Source: Coprinellus micaceus (Eukaryota > Basidiomycota > Agaricomycetes > Agaricales > Psathyrellaceae). From it: a stretch of 64,000 nucleotides of DNA. Every line of letters begins with the position of its first letter. The first letter of the stretch is position 1. The DNA lies in the NCBI GenBank assembly GCA_951394405.1, contig OX596338.1, positions 3,596,001 through 3,660,000 of the forward strand, given 5' to 3'. A model generated the notes under the pieces. The model was not told where the DNA came from and made no database searches. It saw only the letters and a program-made list of their open reading frames with translations. The position numbers and the translations under genes are program-made. Below, piece after piece: positions 44,152-53,700 of this stretch.

Positions 44152-47100
44152 CTAAGCCCTTCGTGGTCTCCTGTTCACAAGGGCATACAGCGCCATAGAC
44201 GCCTTCCCCGCCCCCAACGTCCCCATCTCCACGGGGTCGAGAGAGTGCCCCAGTAGTCCATTGTACACACTGTATCCCCCGTTAGCGCCATCGTGTGAGT
44301 GCACCTTATTGTCAAGGCCAATCGCTCTTGTCACGAAATGGCGCGCTAATTCGTCAAAGTAGATCACCCCACATAGTCTATATGTACCTCTATCGTGTAT
44401 TTCCACTCTGCTATTCAACAGGATACCCTGGCTTTCAATCACCTCAAAAGTCAAAACGTCCCCTAACGCGTGGTCGCGGTAGGTACATTCTCCGCATTCC
44501 TCACAGGGAAGAAAAGCCTGGCACTGCTCATCCACGAAACTTTGTATCGATATTTCATCCTTGATAACCATGTAACCCCTGATCGTACGAGCATCCTGGT
44601 TATTATACCACTGCGACGTCTCACATGACTCACAGGTGGCTGTCACCCTTCTCCTCACTGGTTCCTGCAACAGGTGACGGGATAAAGTTACGATGTCTAC
44701 CCCCGCCGTACCCCAAGGATAATCTGTCGGGTGAGCATTTCGCAGCATGTCCCTTAACTGGTCCCTGACCCCGGTCACCTCTATCTCAGGATCTTCTCTT
44801 GGCATTGCTTCGAAACCCTCTACCACTCCTTTCATGTAGGGTCCGGGTTCTGCAAGAGGACGCGACCATCTGGCCTTGTCAGCTGCCCAAAGAGTGTGCA
44901 GCAAGAAAATCCATGCGTCAAAAGCGCAACTGTGGTCCTCTGAATCCCATATTGGTCCTGTGGGTGACTCCCAAACCGAGCTTAGTTGCGGGCCCCGCTG
45001 CGTTTTTCTTTTCTTTTTCGGAGGACCTCGGTCCTCCTTCGCTTTCCTTTTGGCTACCGCACTGAGAGTGTTGATTTCGCACGCCACAGCATCCCGTTCT
45101 TCGTCAAAGTCGCCCTCATCCCCCGAGAAGACAGGGGCGTCCTGTAGCACTTCACCAGCGCCGCGCTTCCATACCCGATAGGCGTCTATGATAGTCCACC
45201 GTGTGCCCTCTTTCGGGACCACGCTTAACAATCCACGGTACCGCAAATCTGTTATCGTCGCCAGGTAGTCTAACTCACGATACTCTTGGCGCAGCGCCCC
45301 GTCTAGATCACCTCGCAACTTGTTGTTGCTGAACTCCCGCAGGATCAAAGTCTGGGACAACCTGGTCCCCCGGGATAGGCATGTGTACGCCGCCTGGAAG
45401 TTTCGACACTCCGTCAAGTCCACCACATTCCAAGGTCTTGTCTTACCCTGGGCAGAGTAGTCCGTCATCGCAAAGTTGGGCAGTATCGGCACTTGCGAGC
45501 GGGAAATGTGAACGAACTCATCGTTTATCATCCGGGCGTCCAACGCTTGTGATATCTTTGTCAAGGGTACTACATTTTTCGGTAAGTGTGGCAGGTTGAC
45601 AGCATGCGGTGGCTTAACCAACTCGACATAGAGGACATCGAGCGAACGTCGCCCAGGGTACTTAGGGACACCGACAGAGTCCCAACCAACGATGCGCGCT
45701 TCCTGGCCCCGCGTCATACACAACTCCGTAGCCTCGTTATGACGGATTAAAACAGGCATTCCGACGCATATACTCAGTTTCCCCGCGATGTTGTCGCTCG
45801 TACACGGAGGCTGCTGCCAAAGTCCAACCTGCATCCTCCTGGAAATGGCCTTCGCGGTGGAGTATACTCGTTTCTTCTTTTCCGGGTCCCGAGACGCGGC
45901 CGCTGGCACGGACAGCATAGTATCGGTGCTATAGAAATCGTGCATACCCTCGCCAACCTCGCTCGCGAACCGGGATGAATTCGCAGAGTTCAGGTGATCC
46001 TTGTCCCTATTCCTTGCGGTTATAATTGACACGTTTTTGAATCCGGCAGAGTCCACTGATAGGTCCGTCGAGGTTGCAGCCATTCGGCTCCTGAAGAGCG
46101 CAATGTCCTCATCCGTGCAAGCGTGCCACCTCAAATTTATTAGCGCCTTCTGGAACACCTTTTCCTCAGGTAGATTGTCTATCTGCCTCATGTTTTCATG
46201 CAAGATGACGACCGTAGTGAATTGCAGCCATATTAGCTTCCCAATGGTATTTTCCTGTTCGGCGATCGATTGTCTAGGCGATTGGCGGAGAGACACCTCC
46301 CTGCTGTACAAGGAATATCCTTTTGCAGGTGGCAACTGTGCAAAATCGCCACACAGGATTACGTTCAGACCCCCAAAAGGCTTCTCGTACACGCCGAGTG
46401 CATCGCAGCACCTTGCACTGATAGCACACAGCTGTCTACAGTTCAGCATCGATTGCTCGTCGATTAGCAGGTAACCGACCCCGGTGAGCCTCTCTTTAAC
46501 GTCTTCCATTGTACTGAGCGACGCTCTGCTGCTAGATCCCGTGTTCAGTCCCAAGAAGGAGTGATACGTTGACCCGCCTATGAGCGCCGCCGAGGTGCCG
46601 GTGGGTCCCATGAGGACAAATCGGTATGGTTCCTTCCTTGCGTTGAAGAACGCCGACAACGCTCTTATGACAGTTGACTTGCCCGTGCCCGCCATCCCCC
46701 CTAGGTGCATCAAGAGCTGCTCCGGGGCAATCTCACAGGCATGGTTCGCGACTATGCGGAACGCCTTCTCCTGTTCCTCGTTCAAAGTGAAGTCCTTGAT
46801 GATATCGGCCATAACATCACCCCATCTTTTTTCTGTGGGTTCAAAGTCCTTGGAAAGGTACGAGCACGGCACGACATACACATCGTTCTTAACCGTTCCG
46901 ATCACAGTTGGTTCCTGCTGTGCACCCCCACCCATTGCCGAAACCTTCCGTTTCCAAACACGATCCTTCGCAACTCGAACAATGTTCCTCCATGCGCCGG
47001 AATGAATGGAATCGTCCAAGACGATACTAGGTAACTTCAGCTTTAAAGATTCGGTATGTGCTAATTCGTTCCATGCATTCCATCCAGCTTTGCGCAGCGC

Positions 47101-50100
47101 GCCGAACATGGTCGAGTTCGCGTCTTGAATGCCTTGAGTCTTGGGACCAACGCCAGCCGACAGGTCATCATCTTCACCGTCGAAGTAATCATTCGGATCC
47201 GCCTCGTCACCGTAGACGCTGTCTTCTTCAAGATCGGCGTCATCCACGTCGACCCCGCTCTTAAACATTGCTGAGTAGTCGTCTCTAGCGTCGTAGCATT
47301 CATGCTTCACATTGAAGTTATTCATGATCTCCTGCGCTCTAGGCGTGAAGTCGTGTTTATCAAAGACTTCCTCCCAAGATTCATTAGCTGGCCGCATGTC
47401 AATCCCAGTCCTCCAAGGCTTGAACAGCGTAAGCATCGTGCTGCAATACTCCTCGCGATCCCCAACATCTCGCCGGGGCAGTTGCGGTCCGACGAAGTTA
47501 GGAATCATCGTGTATCTTCTTTCAGGGTCGCAAGCCATGACATGGGAGTGGGATTGTGGGTGATCATCGTATAGGCGGAAGAAACGTAAGTCCTGTCGCG
47601 GTGCTCTTGAGCTACGAATGGGGTACTTGACAACACTCTGGACGAATTCATAAAGGCTAACATCTTCCAACTCCGCAGGTCTGAATCTGTAGTCATCAGT
47701 ATTAGACTTCGCCATGTAAAAGCTACCCTCCCTGGTCAGTCTCACAGTTTCGTCCTCAACCGCTCCGCCAGATGCAGTTGTACCTGCGTCGAAACCCCCT
47801 TGCATATTCTCCCCGAACAGCTCCTGCCGCAAGTCCGATATCAAGGCGTTTTCCCCAACCTCGTTTTCGTCATCCTCTACGCCGGGCTCGATCTCGCCGA
47901 CTGGTCTTGAGCAACGGGCTACCCCGACATCGTGGTGGTCGTCACCTGCAAACACCTGGCCTGGCGTAGGTTCAGCGATAGCGTCCAATGCTCTCCATTG
48001 TCCATGCACGTAATTGACGTAATTCTTCCAGTAGAAGGTGATAAAATCGTGGCTGACATAGTGGTCAGGGTTGCCGAGCAAATACAGGGCAGCCATCGGC
48101 GCCCCAATCTCCATCTTCGAGCTCAGGGAATTCACGACTTTGAGTATCATCTTGCGTGTCGACCCGGAGCGTTCGGTCTCGGTGTCGTCCAACAATCCGC
48201 TGTTCTTGGTGAACGTGTCATACATTGTTGAAAACACCTGGTAGGTCTTTAACCACCCTTTTGTGATGTAATCTGTAACATACCCAACGGTTGCTTTCAC
48301 AGCCGTCCCGGACAGCAGAAATCTGGAATCAGTGTTGCAAAGGTTTCCAACTGTTACCGCTGGTGTGACATCGTTCACGCTGGAATCCGTGTGCTTGGGG
48401 TTCAAGTGTCCAGTCTTCCTATCGACCAACGTTCTCATGTAAACGTCGCGAGGGAAGCGTGCTGTACATTGACCGTGCTTGTTGATGCAGCCCTTTGCTG
48501 TGGTGTGCCGTCTGCCCTTCTTCTTGCCAACCTGCCGATCCTTTGCCCCTCTCCTCTTCTTCTTTGGAGTAGGAGATTTCGGATGAATTGGTCGTTCGCC
48601 AACTTCAGCGGAATCGGTCAAAGCAGTACCATTCTCAGGTGCGGCTTCCGGCTCATCGTTGTCCGCTCGATCGAAGCACTGATGAACATTGGATCTCAGC
48701 AGAATATCGTCCAATGTATGCTTGAAACGACTGTACCAAGCACGACACTTTTCGCAGTTTTCACACCCGCATAACTCGACGTCTTCGCAGAAGTCATCAG
48801 GCGGAGCTTCAGGTAGGGTCAGGGTAGGATTGACATAGTCCGCTGGGACATTCTCACTCATAGGTCGCATAATGGTATGAATCCCGCGATTCTCCCGTTC
48901 GTCTTCTCTGGGAACGCGGGATTCCACCTCGTCTTTGGTTCCGGTCGTAAATCCGCCCACCATGCAACTCTCCACATAGTCACCTATCTCCTTGACGAAG
49001 ACAGGGTCCTGCGTCAGACGCTCTCGGATGTCATTGAGGGAAAGCTGCCCTCGCAACCACAGCAGGAAGTGCAGGTGTAGCGTCATACGGCCCTGCTGCT
49101 CGACGGTGCCGTAGAACGCGGCAGGGGTACCAAATATTCCCCGCTTGACACCGTCCTCTGTCCACCCACACAGGTGCTGTATAAACATTTGTACCAAGTG
49201 ATGGAAGAAACGCGCGCAGGCGACCGGGTTTCGAGTAATGATCAATTTGCGTTCGTCGTAGGCTTTAATTTCTGGTTTGAATGTCTCGCCGTTACCTGCC
49301 CAATGAATACACAGAGGATGTTTATTATCGGCTGGGGATATCGTGATAAACCAAGCCGGGGTGTTCATGAAGTATATCATCGACCAAACCTCGCCCCGGA
49401 GGTACTTCCTCCTTGACATCGACCCTGCTACTCGGTTTCCAACGTATTCAATTTGGTCGAAGACTCGAAATGCCTTCTGCTCCTCTGGTGTCTGAGGGCC
49501 CGATCTCCCACCGTTAACCAACCGTTCAGATATGTTGCGCAACACGCCTGGATCCAACTGGTGGACAGTGTCAATCATAGTTTTGAAATTCTTTCGTTTC
49601 GCCATCATGAAACTCCCATGAGTCGATTGCCTGATCTGCTGATGGTTAAAGGCCACGATGAGAAACGGTGCATCCCTTTGAAACCTCTTGTCATGGTACA
49701 TCATGAGCCACTTCAAGTGCGCCTCCCTGGACAGCTTACCGGTATGCTCGACAGCATCAACGCCTCCAAGTCCATAGGGGAAAAGCCACGGAAACATCTG
49801 CGGATACAAACGTGGATTGGACCAGATTGTTTGCGGTGAGGGGTCACGACCCACAGCTAAAAGTTTACCACCGTTTTTCAACTGCTGTACAGCAGCTAAC
49901 TTGCGCTGAGTTGTCGTCATAGATGTGTAGCGCTCCGCCGTTAAACCGTGTACGGTGAAAGGACACGGTCCCTGCTCAGTACCTTCTTCAACCGTAGTGT
50001 CGAATACGCTCTTTGCTGCATCCGGCACATTCCCGTCGGCAGCGTCGATCTTCTTGTAGAACACCCCAACAGGCACGTTGTCCAGAGGGTACTCATCCAA

Positions 50101-51945
50101 CGTCTGATAATCGATATCAAGGTCCGAGTAATCTCGATGATTCAGCCTCAGCCATTCTAACGCCTCTTTCACCTTCCTCCTTCGAACCAGGACCGGAGAC
50201 CGCCGTAGGTCATCGTCCCCAGGCGGTTCCGTACCCGTGTACAGTACGGCAAGAACGTCTTCGAGTTCAGATCGGCCCATCGGAAGCCGCTGGTATATTT
50301 TCATGGTAGGGTGCTCAAACGCGATGACATTCGCAGTCATCTTGGCATGCCCGCTCGATATGCGCACAACACACCGGTTATAACGAACTCTGGTCACCAT
50401 CGCCATTTCCGCTAGGGTGAGGTCCTGCAAGCAATCTGGGACGTCACCAACCCACAGGTAATTCGCCAGCGCCATTTTCGGACGATTCCCCCGATTCAGC
50501 GATTCGTGGCAAGGTATGCATACGGTCTCGAGGCAAGTATCCAGGACAGGACCGGGCAGACCTCTGACAGGATCTTGAGGGCCTCGCCTCTCTGCTCTGG
50601 TCGCCCCCATCTCCTCTAGTTTGATCGCGTCGTACGTCGCGCCGTCGTAGCGCATTAATTCGGATCTCTTGACCAGTTGGCCACATACGCAGCAACCGGA
50701 CTCCTCGATCACGCCTGGCGCCAGATCACGACAGTAGCTTCTCATCGCCATCGCTATATCATGCATGGTCGTCGGGCGAGGAGGGTAATGCTCGGTTTTT
50801 AATGTTATGTCGCTATCCCACAGGAAAGGTGTGTTTCCTTCATCGACCCAGGAAGGGGTTTTCCGAACCCGAGCCGTCTTGCCCACGGGCTTCAAGACGT
50901 AAAACAAGGGCCGGCAGCAAACGCAGGTGTGTTTTCTCAGGATGTCCATACACTGTGGCTTCTTCATCTGTTTGACCAACCGTATTTTGTGATGAGAGGC
51001 GAACGTGTGTAACCCTGCCCTGTTGAGACGGGGCACCAATATGTCGAGGGGAAGATCTCGAACCAGTACGTCCTCGGGATCCATCTGCATGTCAATGTCA
51101 AAACCGATCTGTTTAACCCGAAACCCTACGGATGCAGAAGCAGCCTGCTCGTCGGTCAAGAATGGCTTCAAGTGCTCCACAGCAAACTGTTTTATTTCTT
51201 TCATTGCGAACTCCGGAGACTGAATGTCGAGCTTATTCTTGACCTGAGGACCATCGTAAGGTCGTAGCACGGCAACAGAGTCCTCGCACACCCCAACTGT
51301 GCATTCGTGTTTTATTAACATCTCCTCCAGCTCGGCACGATAATGCCGCTTCGTCACGAAGATGTCGTGGACCTCGCAAAGATCTCTCAAGTTCAAAACA
51401 TCCAGTTTCGGTACAAGCATGTCCAGTGGCAGTCGCAGGGCTATCGCATCCTCATCATCCTGCCCATCTCGTTGAAACCAATCGGCTGGGGTGACCTCCA
51501 GAAGCTCGTATTTCGCATGGCGGAGACGTGGGTGCATTCCCTCACCTTGAGGAACCATTTCTAACTCGCTACGCATGAAGATTTTACTCCTCGCCACACT
51601 CCCGCCGATCAATCGGAGGACCTGGTCCATGTTAGCTGGCAATAGACCACTGAAGTTCCGATGAAGGCCTGTGGTCGTCTTCACAAGTTCTGCGGCGACA
51701 TCAGTTGCCAGGGTCGCCTGGGTCATCCTTGCTACTGCTCGTAAATAGGTCCGCCGCATTGTTGCCTTGTGCTTCTCCGTGAACTTTGTATACGCCAGCC
51801 CAGCCCATTGCGTGCCATTGACAATGCATGCCGCCTGTGAAGCGGGCAGGTTCGAGTATGCCGCTTTAAAAGCGGAATGAACAGAATATGCCGCAAGGAC
51901 CGCGGATAGGGGGTGGTAGAGGCCAACTTGATCCTCCAAGTTCAT
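44152..51945 (-). CDS. Helitron Rep/helicase with C-terminal cysteine-protease-like domain
   Basis: ATG 51945 (NLEDQVGLYHPLSAV follows); the same frame is open 30 codons further upstream from a non-ATG codon, and residue numbers here count from that point (2627 in all). Order: two similar SAP-like segments (202-259 and 328-383, each beginning LPLD-LVP-L); a Cys pair and DUF6570-like block ending ALANYLWVGDVPDCLQDLTL (about 447-550); a Helitron N-terminal Rep domain with HUH motif (H987, H989 in LHLHFLLW); a Cys cluster ELCGCENCEKC (1087-1097); the two-tyrosine motif YVTDY (Y1252, Y1256); and a Pif1-like helicase with GMAGTGKST (1780-1788), LLIDE (1856-1860), GDFAQLPP (1896-1903), HENMRQ and a C-terminal CLSRGTRL (2219-2226). 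The last 270 residues carry HSCAFDAWIFLLH (C2370), CESC and CEEC pairs, and VIYFDELARHF ... HSHDG (H2566, D2582), fitting a ubiquitin-protease-like fold. No stop or frameshift is seen. Confidence 0.92.
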   Translation of the reverse strand: MNLEDQVGLYHPLSAVLAAYSVHSAFKAAYSNLPASQAACIVNGTQWAGLAYTKFTEKHKATMRRTYLRAVARMTQATLATDVAAELVKTTTGLHRNFSGLLPANMDQVLRLIGGSVARSKIFMRSELEMVPQGEGMHPRLRHAKYELLEVTPADWFQRDGQDDEDAIALRLPLDMLVPKLDVLNLRDLCEVHDIFVTKRHYRAELEEMLIKHECTVGVCEDSVAVLRPYDGPQVKNKLDIQSPEFAMKEIKQFAVEHLKPFLTDEQAASASVGFRVKQIGFDIDMQMDPEDVLVRDLPLDILVPRLNRAGLHTFASHHKIRLVKQMKKPQCMDILRKHTCVCCRPLFYVLKPVGKTARVRKTPSWVDEGNTPFLWDSDITLKTEHYPPRPTTMHDIAMAMRSYCRDLAPGVIEESGCCVCGQLVKRSELMRYDGATYDAIKLEEMGATRAERRGPQDPVRGLPGPVLDTCLETVCIPCHESLNRGNRPKMALANYLWVGDVPDCLQDLTLAEMAMVTRVRYNRCVVRISSGHAKMTANVIAFEHPTMKIYQRLPMGRSELEDVLAVLYTGTEPPGDDDLRRSPVLVRRRKVKEALEWLRLNHRDYSDLDIDYQTLDEYPLDNVPVGVFYKKIDAADGNVPDAAKSVFDTTVEEGTEQGPCPFTVHGLTAERYTSMTTTQRKLAAVQQLKNGGKLLAVGRDPSPQTIWSNPRLYPQMFPWLFPYGLGGVDAVEHTGKLSREAHLKWLMMYHDKRFQRDAPFLIVAFNHQQIRQSTHGSFMMAKRKNFKTMIDTVHQLDPGVLRNISERLVNGGRSGPQTPEEQKAFRVFDQIEYVGNRVAGSMSRRKYLRGEVWSMIYFMNTPAWFITISPADNKHPLCIHWAGNGETFKPEIKAYDERKLIITRNPVACARFFHHLVQMFIQHLCGWTEDGVKRGIFGTPAAFYGTVEQQGRMTLHLHFLLWLRGQLSLNDIRERLTQDPVFVKEIGDYVESCMVGGFTTGTKDEVESRVPREDERENRGIHTIMRPMSENVPADYVNPTLTLPEAPPDDFCEDVELCGCENCEKCRAWYSRFKHTLDDILLRSNVHQCFDRADNDEPEAAPENGTALTDSAEVGERPIHPKSPTPKKKRRGAKDRQVGKKKGRRHTTAKGCINKHGQCTARFPRDVYMRTLVDRKTGHLNPKHTDSSVNDVTPAVTVGNLCNTDSRFLLSGTAVKATVGYVTDYITKGWLKTYQVFSTMYDTFTKNSGLLDDTETERSGSTRKMILKVVNSLSSKMEIGAPMAALYLLGNPDHYVSHDFITFYWKNYVNYVHGQWRALDAIAEPTPGQVFAGDDHHDVGVARCSRPVGEIEPGVEDDENEVGENALISDLRQELFGENMQGGFDAGTTASGGAVEDETVRLTREGSFYMAKSNTDDYRFRPAELEDVSLYEFVQSVVKYPIRSSRAPRQDLRFFRLYDDHPQSHSHVMACDPERRYTMIPNFVGPQLPRRDVGDREEYCSTMLTLFKPWRTGIDMRPANESWEEVFDKHDFTPRAQEIMNNFNVKHECYDARDDYSAMFKSGVDVDDADLEEDSVYGDEADPNDYFDGEDDDLSAGVGPKTQGIQDANSTMFGALRKAGWNAWNELAHTESLKLKLPSIVLDDSIHSGAWRNIVRVAKDRVWKRKVSAMGGGAQQEPTVIGTVKNDVYVVPCSYLSKDFEPTEKRWGDVMADIIKDFTLNEEQEKAFRIVANHACEIAPEQLLMHLGGMAGTGKSTVIRALSAFFNARKEPYRFVLMGPTGTSAALIGGSTYHSFLGLNTGSSSRASLSTMEDVKERLTGVGYLLIDEQSMLNCRQLCAISARCCDALGVYEKPFGGLNVILCGDFAQLPPAKGYSLYSREVSLRQSPRQSIAEQENTIGKLIWLQFTTVVILHENMRQIDNLPEEKVFQKALINLRWHACTDEDIALFRSRMAATSTDLSVDSAGFKNVSIITARNRDKDHLNSANSSRFASEVGEGMHDFYSTDTMLSVPAAASRDPEKKKRVYSTAKAISRRMQVGLWQQPPCTSDNIAGKLSICVGMPVLIRHNEATELCMTRGQEARIVGWDSVGVPKYPGRRSLDVLYVELVKPPHAVNLPHLPKNVVPLTKISQALDARMINDEFVHISRSQVPILPNFAMTDYSAQGKTRPWNVVDLTECRNFQAAYTCLSRGTRLSQTLILREFSNNKLRGDLDGALRQEYRELDYLATITDLRYRGLLSVVPKEGTRWTIIDAYRVWKRGAGEVLQDAPVFSGDEGDFDEERDAVACEINTLSAVAKRKAKEDRGPPKKKRKTQRGPQLSSVWESPTGPIWDSEDHSCAFDAWIFLLHTLWAADKARWSRPLAEPGPYMKGVVEGFEAMPREDPEIEVTGVRDQLRDMLRNAHPTDYPWGTAGVDIVTLSRHLLQEPVRRRVTATCESCETSQWYNNQDARTIRGYMVIKDEISIQSFVDEQCQAFLPCEECGECTYRDHALGDVLTFEVIESQGILLNSRVEIHDRGTYRLCGVIYFDELARHFVTRAIGLDNKVHSHDGANGGYSVYNGLLGHSLDPVEMGTLGAGKASMALYALVNRRPRRA

Positions 51946-52151
51946 ACGTACAGCAGCCAGGGGAGTAAGGGACGTGAAGAAACCGACGACGAACGAAAAC
52001 TTACGAGTCGCCTCTCGGGACGCTTGACGGATCAATTATCAAACGGATCACACCACGACGTCATATCCCGACTTGGCCACTGCCCCAGGCCTGAGACCCG
52101 CACGCCGAGTTGCAATCGCGCAGGTTGACCCTGAACACCCTATATCCCGTC
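51946..52151. promoter_or_regulatory. Short divergent spacer between Helitron gene and F-box gene
   Basis: 206 bp separate the two ATGs, so promoters of both genes and the 5' end of the Helitron must lie here if the F-box gene is outside the element. No TATA box or clear 5' TC terminus with a flanking A could be picked with confidence. Confidence 0.3.
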
Positions 52152-53390
52152 ATGCCCCAACAGCAGTTACCTCACCCCCGTCTTCCACCTGAAGTCATCT
52201 ATGACATTCTTTACATGACGCTTTATGGCGGGCACGAATTCTCAGCGCGCCTGGAGTATGAAGACCTCTCAAGTCATCACCACCCTTTCTCGATCAACCA
52301 CCTTTGGTTCAAGGATGCCATCCTAATTACGAACAAAGAGTTTTACACCATCGGAATCACTCTACTCTGGCGCTTCCTCATAGTCCGGTCGATGTCATGC
52401 CTTCAGGAGATACTTCGACAAGCCACGATGGGTGCTTTCCTTGTTGGACCAGGGAAACTTGGATCCTACACCCGACGCCTCCAGCTCCGCCTTCAGGGCT
52501 CGTTCAATGTAGAACCCGTGGTCCAGTTACTGGCGTTCATGGGGGAGCTCAAAGTCTTTGTATGGCGCAACCAATCACATCACTTATCACAGCCGCCCCC
52601 GTTCTCTCAACGCCGAATTGTGGACGCCCTCGTTGTTTCTTCGCCAAAGCTCATTCGGGTTCAGCTGGACTCGCCGGAGCAGCAGATCGACACTTCTGAT
52701 GTCCGAAGCATCCTAACTACAATCCCCGAGCTGGTGACTCTACGGTTGTTCACCGTTCGCCCAGGTGCAACCCCGCTCGAGAGGATGGACCCTGGTGAAG
52801 AACGCGTTGAGAGCGGTCTGAAGTCCCTCTCTATAGGCCCAGACTACGGTATCGAGGAGCAAGATGCCGAAATGCCCGGACTCGCGTCAACTTTCGCCAT
52901 GTTATATCAGACCATGGCACTTCCAAAGCTCACGAGGGTCATTCTTTTCGCGTGGACGCCGGCCACATCAATGTTCCTTGAGGCGTACGGGACGCAGTTG
53001 AAGTTCCTCCTATACTCCACAGCAACGCGGGCCGATCTCGATGGCCCCAACTTCCTCGACCCTTGTCCGCGCCTTCGGGAGCTGGTTTGGCTCGTCAGCG
53101 ATCCTTCACGGTTGGCCCCAAGTCAACATCTACCCTCTCGGCACTCCACCATCCGGACGGTCCATGTTATGCTCATCAAGCACGAAGCAACTGCTCCATC
53201 TGACTATGCAGAGTGCATACAGAATGGGCTCAGAACGCTCAGGGAGGGTGACTTCCCGCACCTCAAGAAAGTCTTCTTTCATGAGCGCGGGGACGAACTT
53301 TCCGACGTCGGGAACACAACCTGGTTTCGATATTACGGGCGGTCGTTGAGGAAGAATGGTGTGACTCTCGAGATGTCGGACCTTAGTTGA
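52152..53390 (+). CDS. F-box-like/LRR-like protein, 412 aa
   Basis: The ATG at 52152 (PQQQLPHPRLPPEVIYDILY follows) is the first in the open frame. It belongs to the same family as the 36.2, 59.4 and 61.2 kb genes. The F-box-like start LPPEVIYDILYMTLYGGHEF leads to KEFYTIGITLLWRFLIVRS (about 65-85). FLVGPGKLGSYTRRLQLRLQ follows, then LLAFMGELKVFVWR, VRSILTTIPELVTLRLFTVR, FLEAYGTQLKFLLYS and DPCPRLRELVWLVSDP. It has no introns. It is divergent from the Helitron, about 200 bp upstream of that gene's ATG, so it may be host DNA flanking the insertion or, less likely, captured cargo. Inferred role: SCF ligase receptor. Confidence 0.8.
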   Translation: MPQQQLPHPRLPPEVIYDILYMTLYGGHEFSARLEYEDLSSHHHPFSINHLWFKDAILITNKEFYTIGITLLWRFLIVRSMSCLQEILRQATMGAFLVGPGKLGSYTRRLQLRLQGSFNVEPVVQLLAFMGELKVFVWRNQSHHLSQPPPFSQRRIVDALVVSSPKLIRVQLDSPEQQIDTSDVRSILTTIPELVTLRLFTVRPGATPLERMDPGEERVESGLKSLSIGPDYGIEEQDAEMPGLASTFAMLYQTMALPKLTRVILFAWTPATSMFLEAYGTQLKFLLYSTATRADLDGPNFLDPCPRLRELVWLVSDPSRLAPSQHLPSRHSTIRTVHVMLIKHEATAPSDYAECIQNGLRTLREGDFPHLKKVFFHERGDELSDVGNTTWFRYYGRSLRKNGVTLEMSDLS

Positions 53391-53700
53391 GTCGGTTAGC
53401 ACCCGCCAGAAGGACCATTAGATATCGATAGCCCTGTCATCTGTTGAATATATGGTATCAAATCCAATCGACTCAAGCTCTGCAGAACCTATTGGTCTTC
53501 ACGACGACGAGTTTTTCAAGCGTCACGTCTAGACAGGACCACGTAGGATGTGAAGAGAACGCCGGAGTATATTTGTCGATGCAAGGGCAGGCTACTTGTG
53601 ACAACTAAAGGCCTACAGCCAAGTGGACGCATTAAAAAACCCAGCTGCACGCAGCGGGAAAAAGCTACCAAATAACTGACCCCAAGACCGGAGGGCATAA

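Larger units (their letters stand above)
43779..52151 (-). mobile_element. Helitron (rolling-circle DNA transposon), maximum extent
   Basis: The span is the largest interval free of other genes around one Rep/helicase frame; the true ends lie inside it. The element encodes the Helitron hallmarks: HUH nuclease, two-tyrosine motif and SF1B Pif1-like helicase. Termini (5' TC, 3' hairpin-CTRR, insertion between A and T) could not be fixed from sequence alone. Room on either side of the frame is at most about 370 bp (3' side) and 206 bp (5' side), unless the neighbouring F-box or repeat-protein gene is captured cargo. The uninterrupted frame implies recent activity. Confidence 0.8.

Noticed and set aside
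51943..52035. Start of the Helitron protein at 52035
   Set aside because: The codon there is TTG; the first ATG in frame is at 51945.
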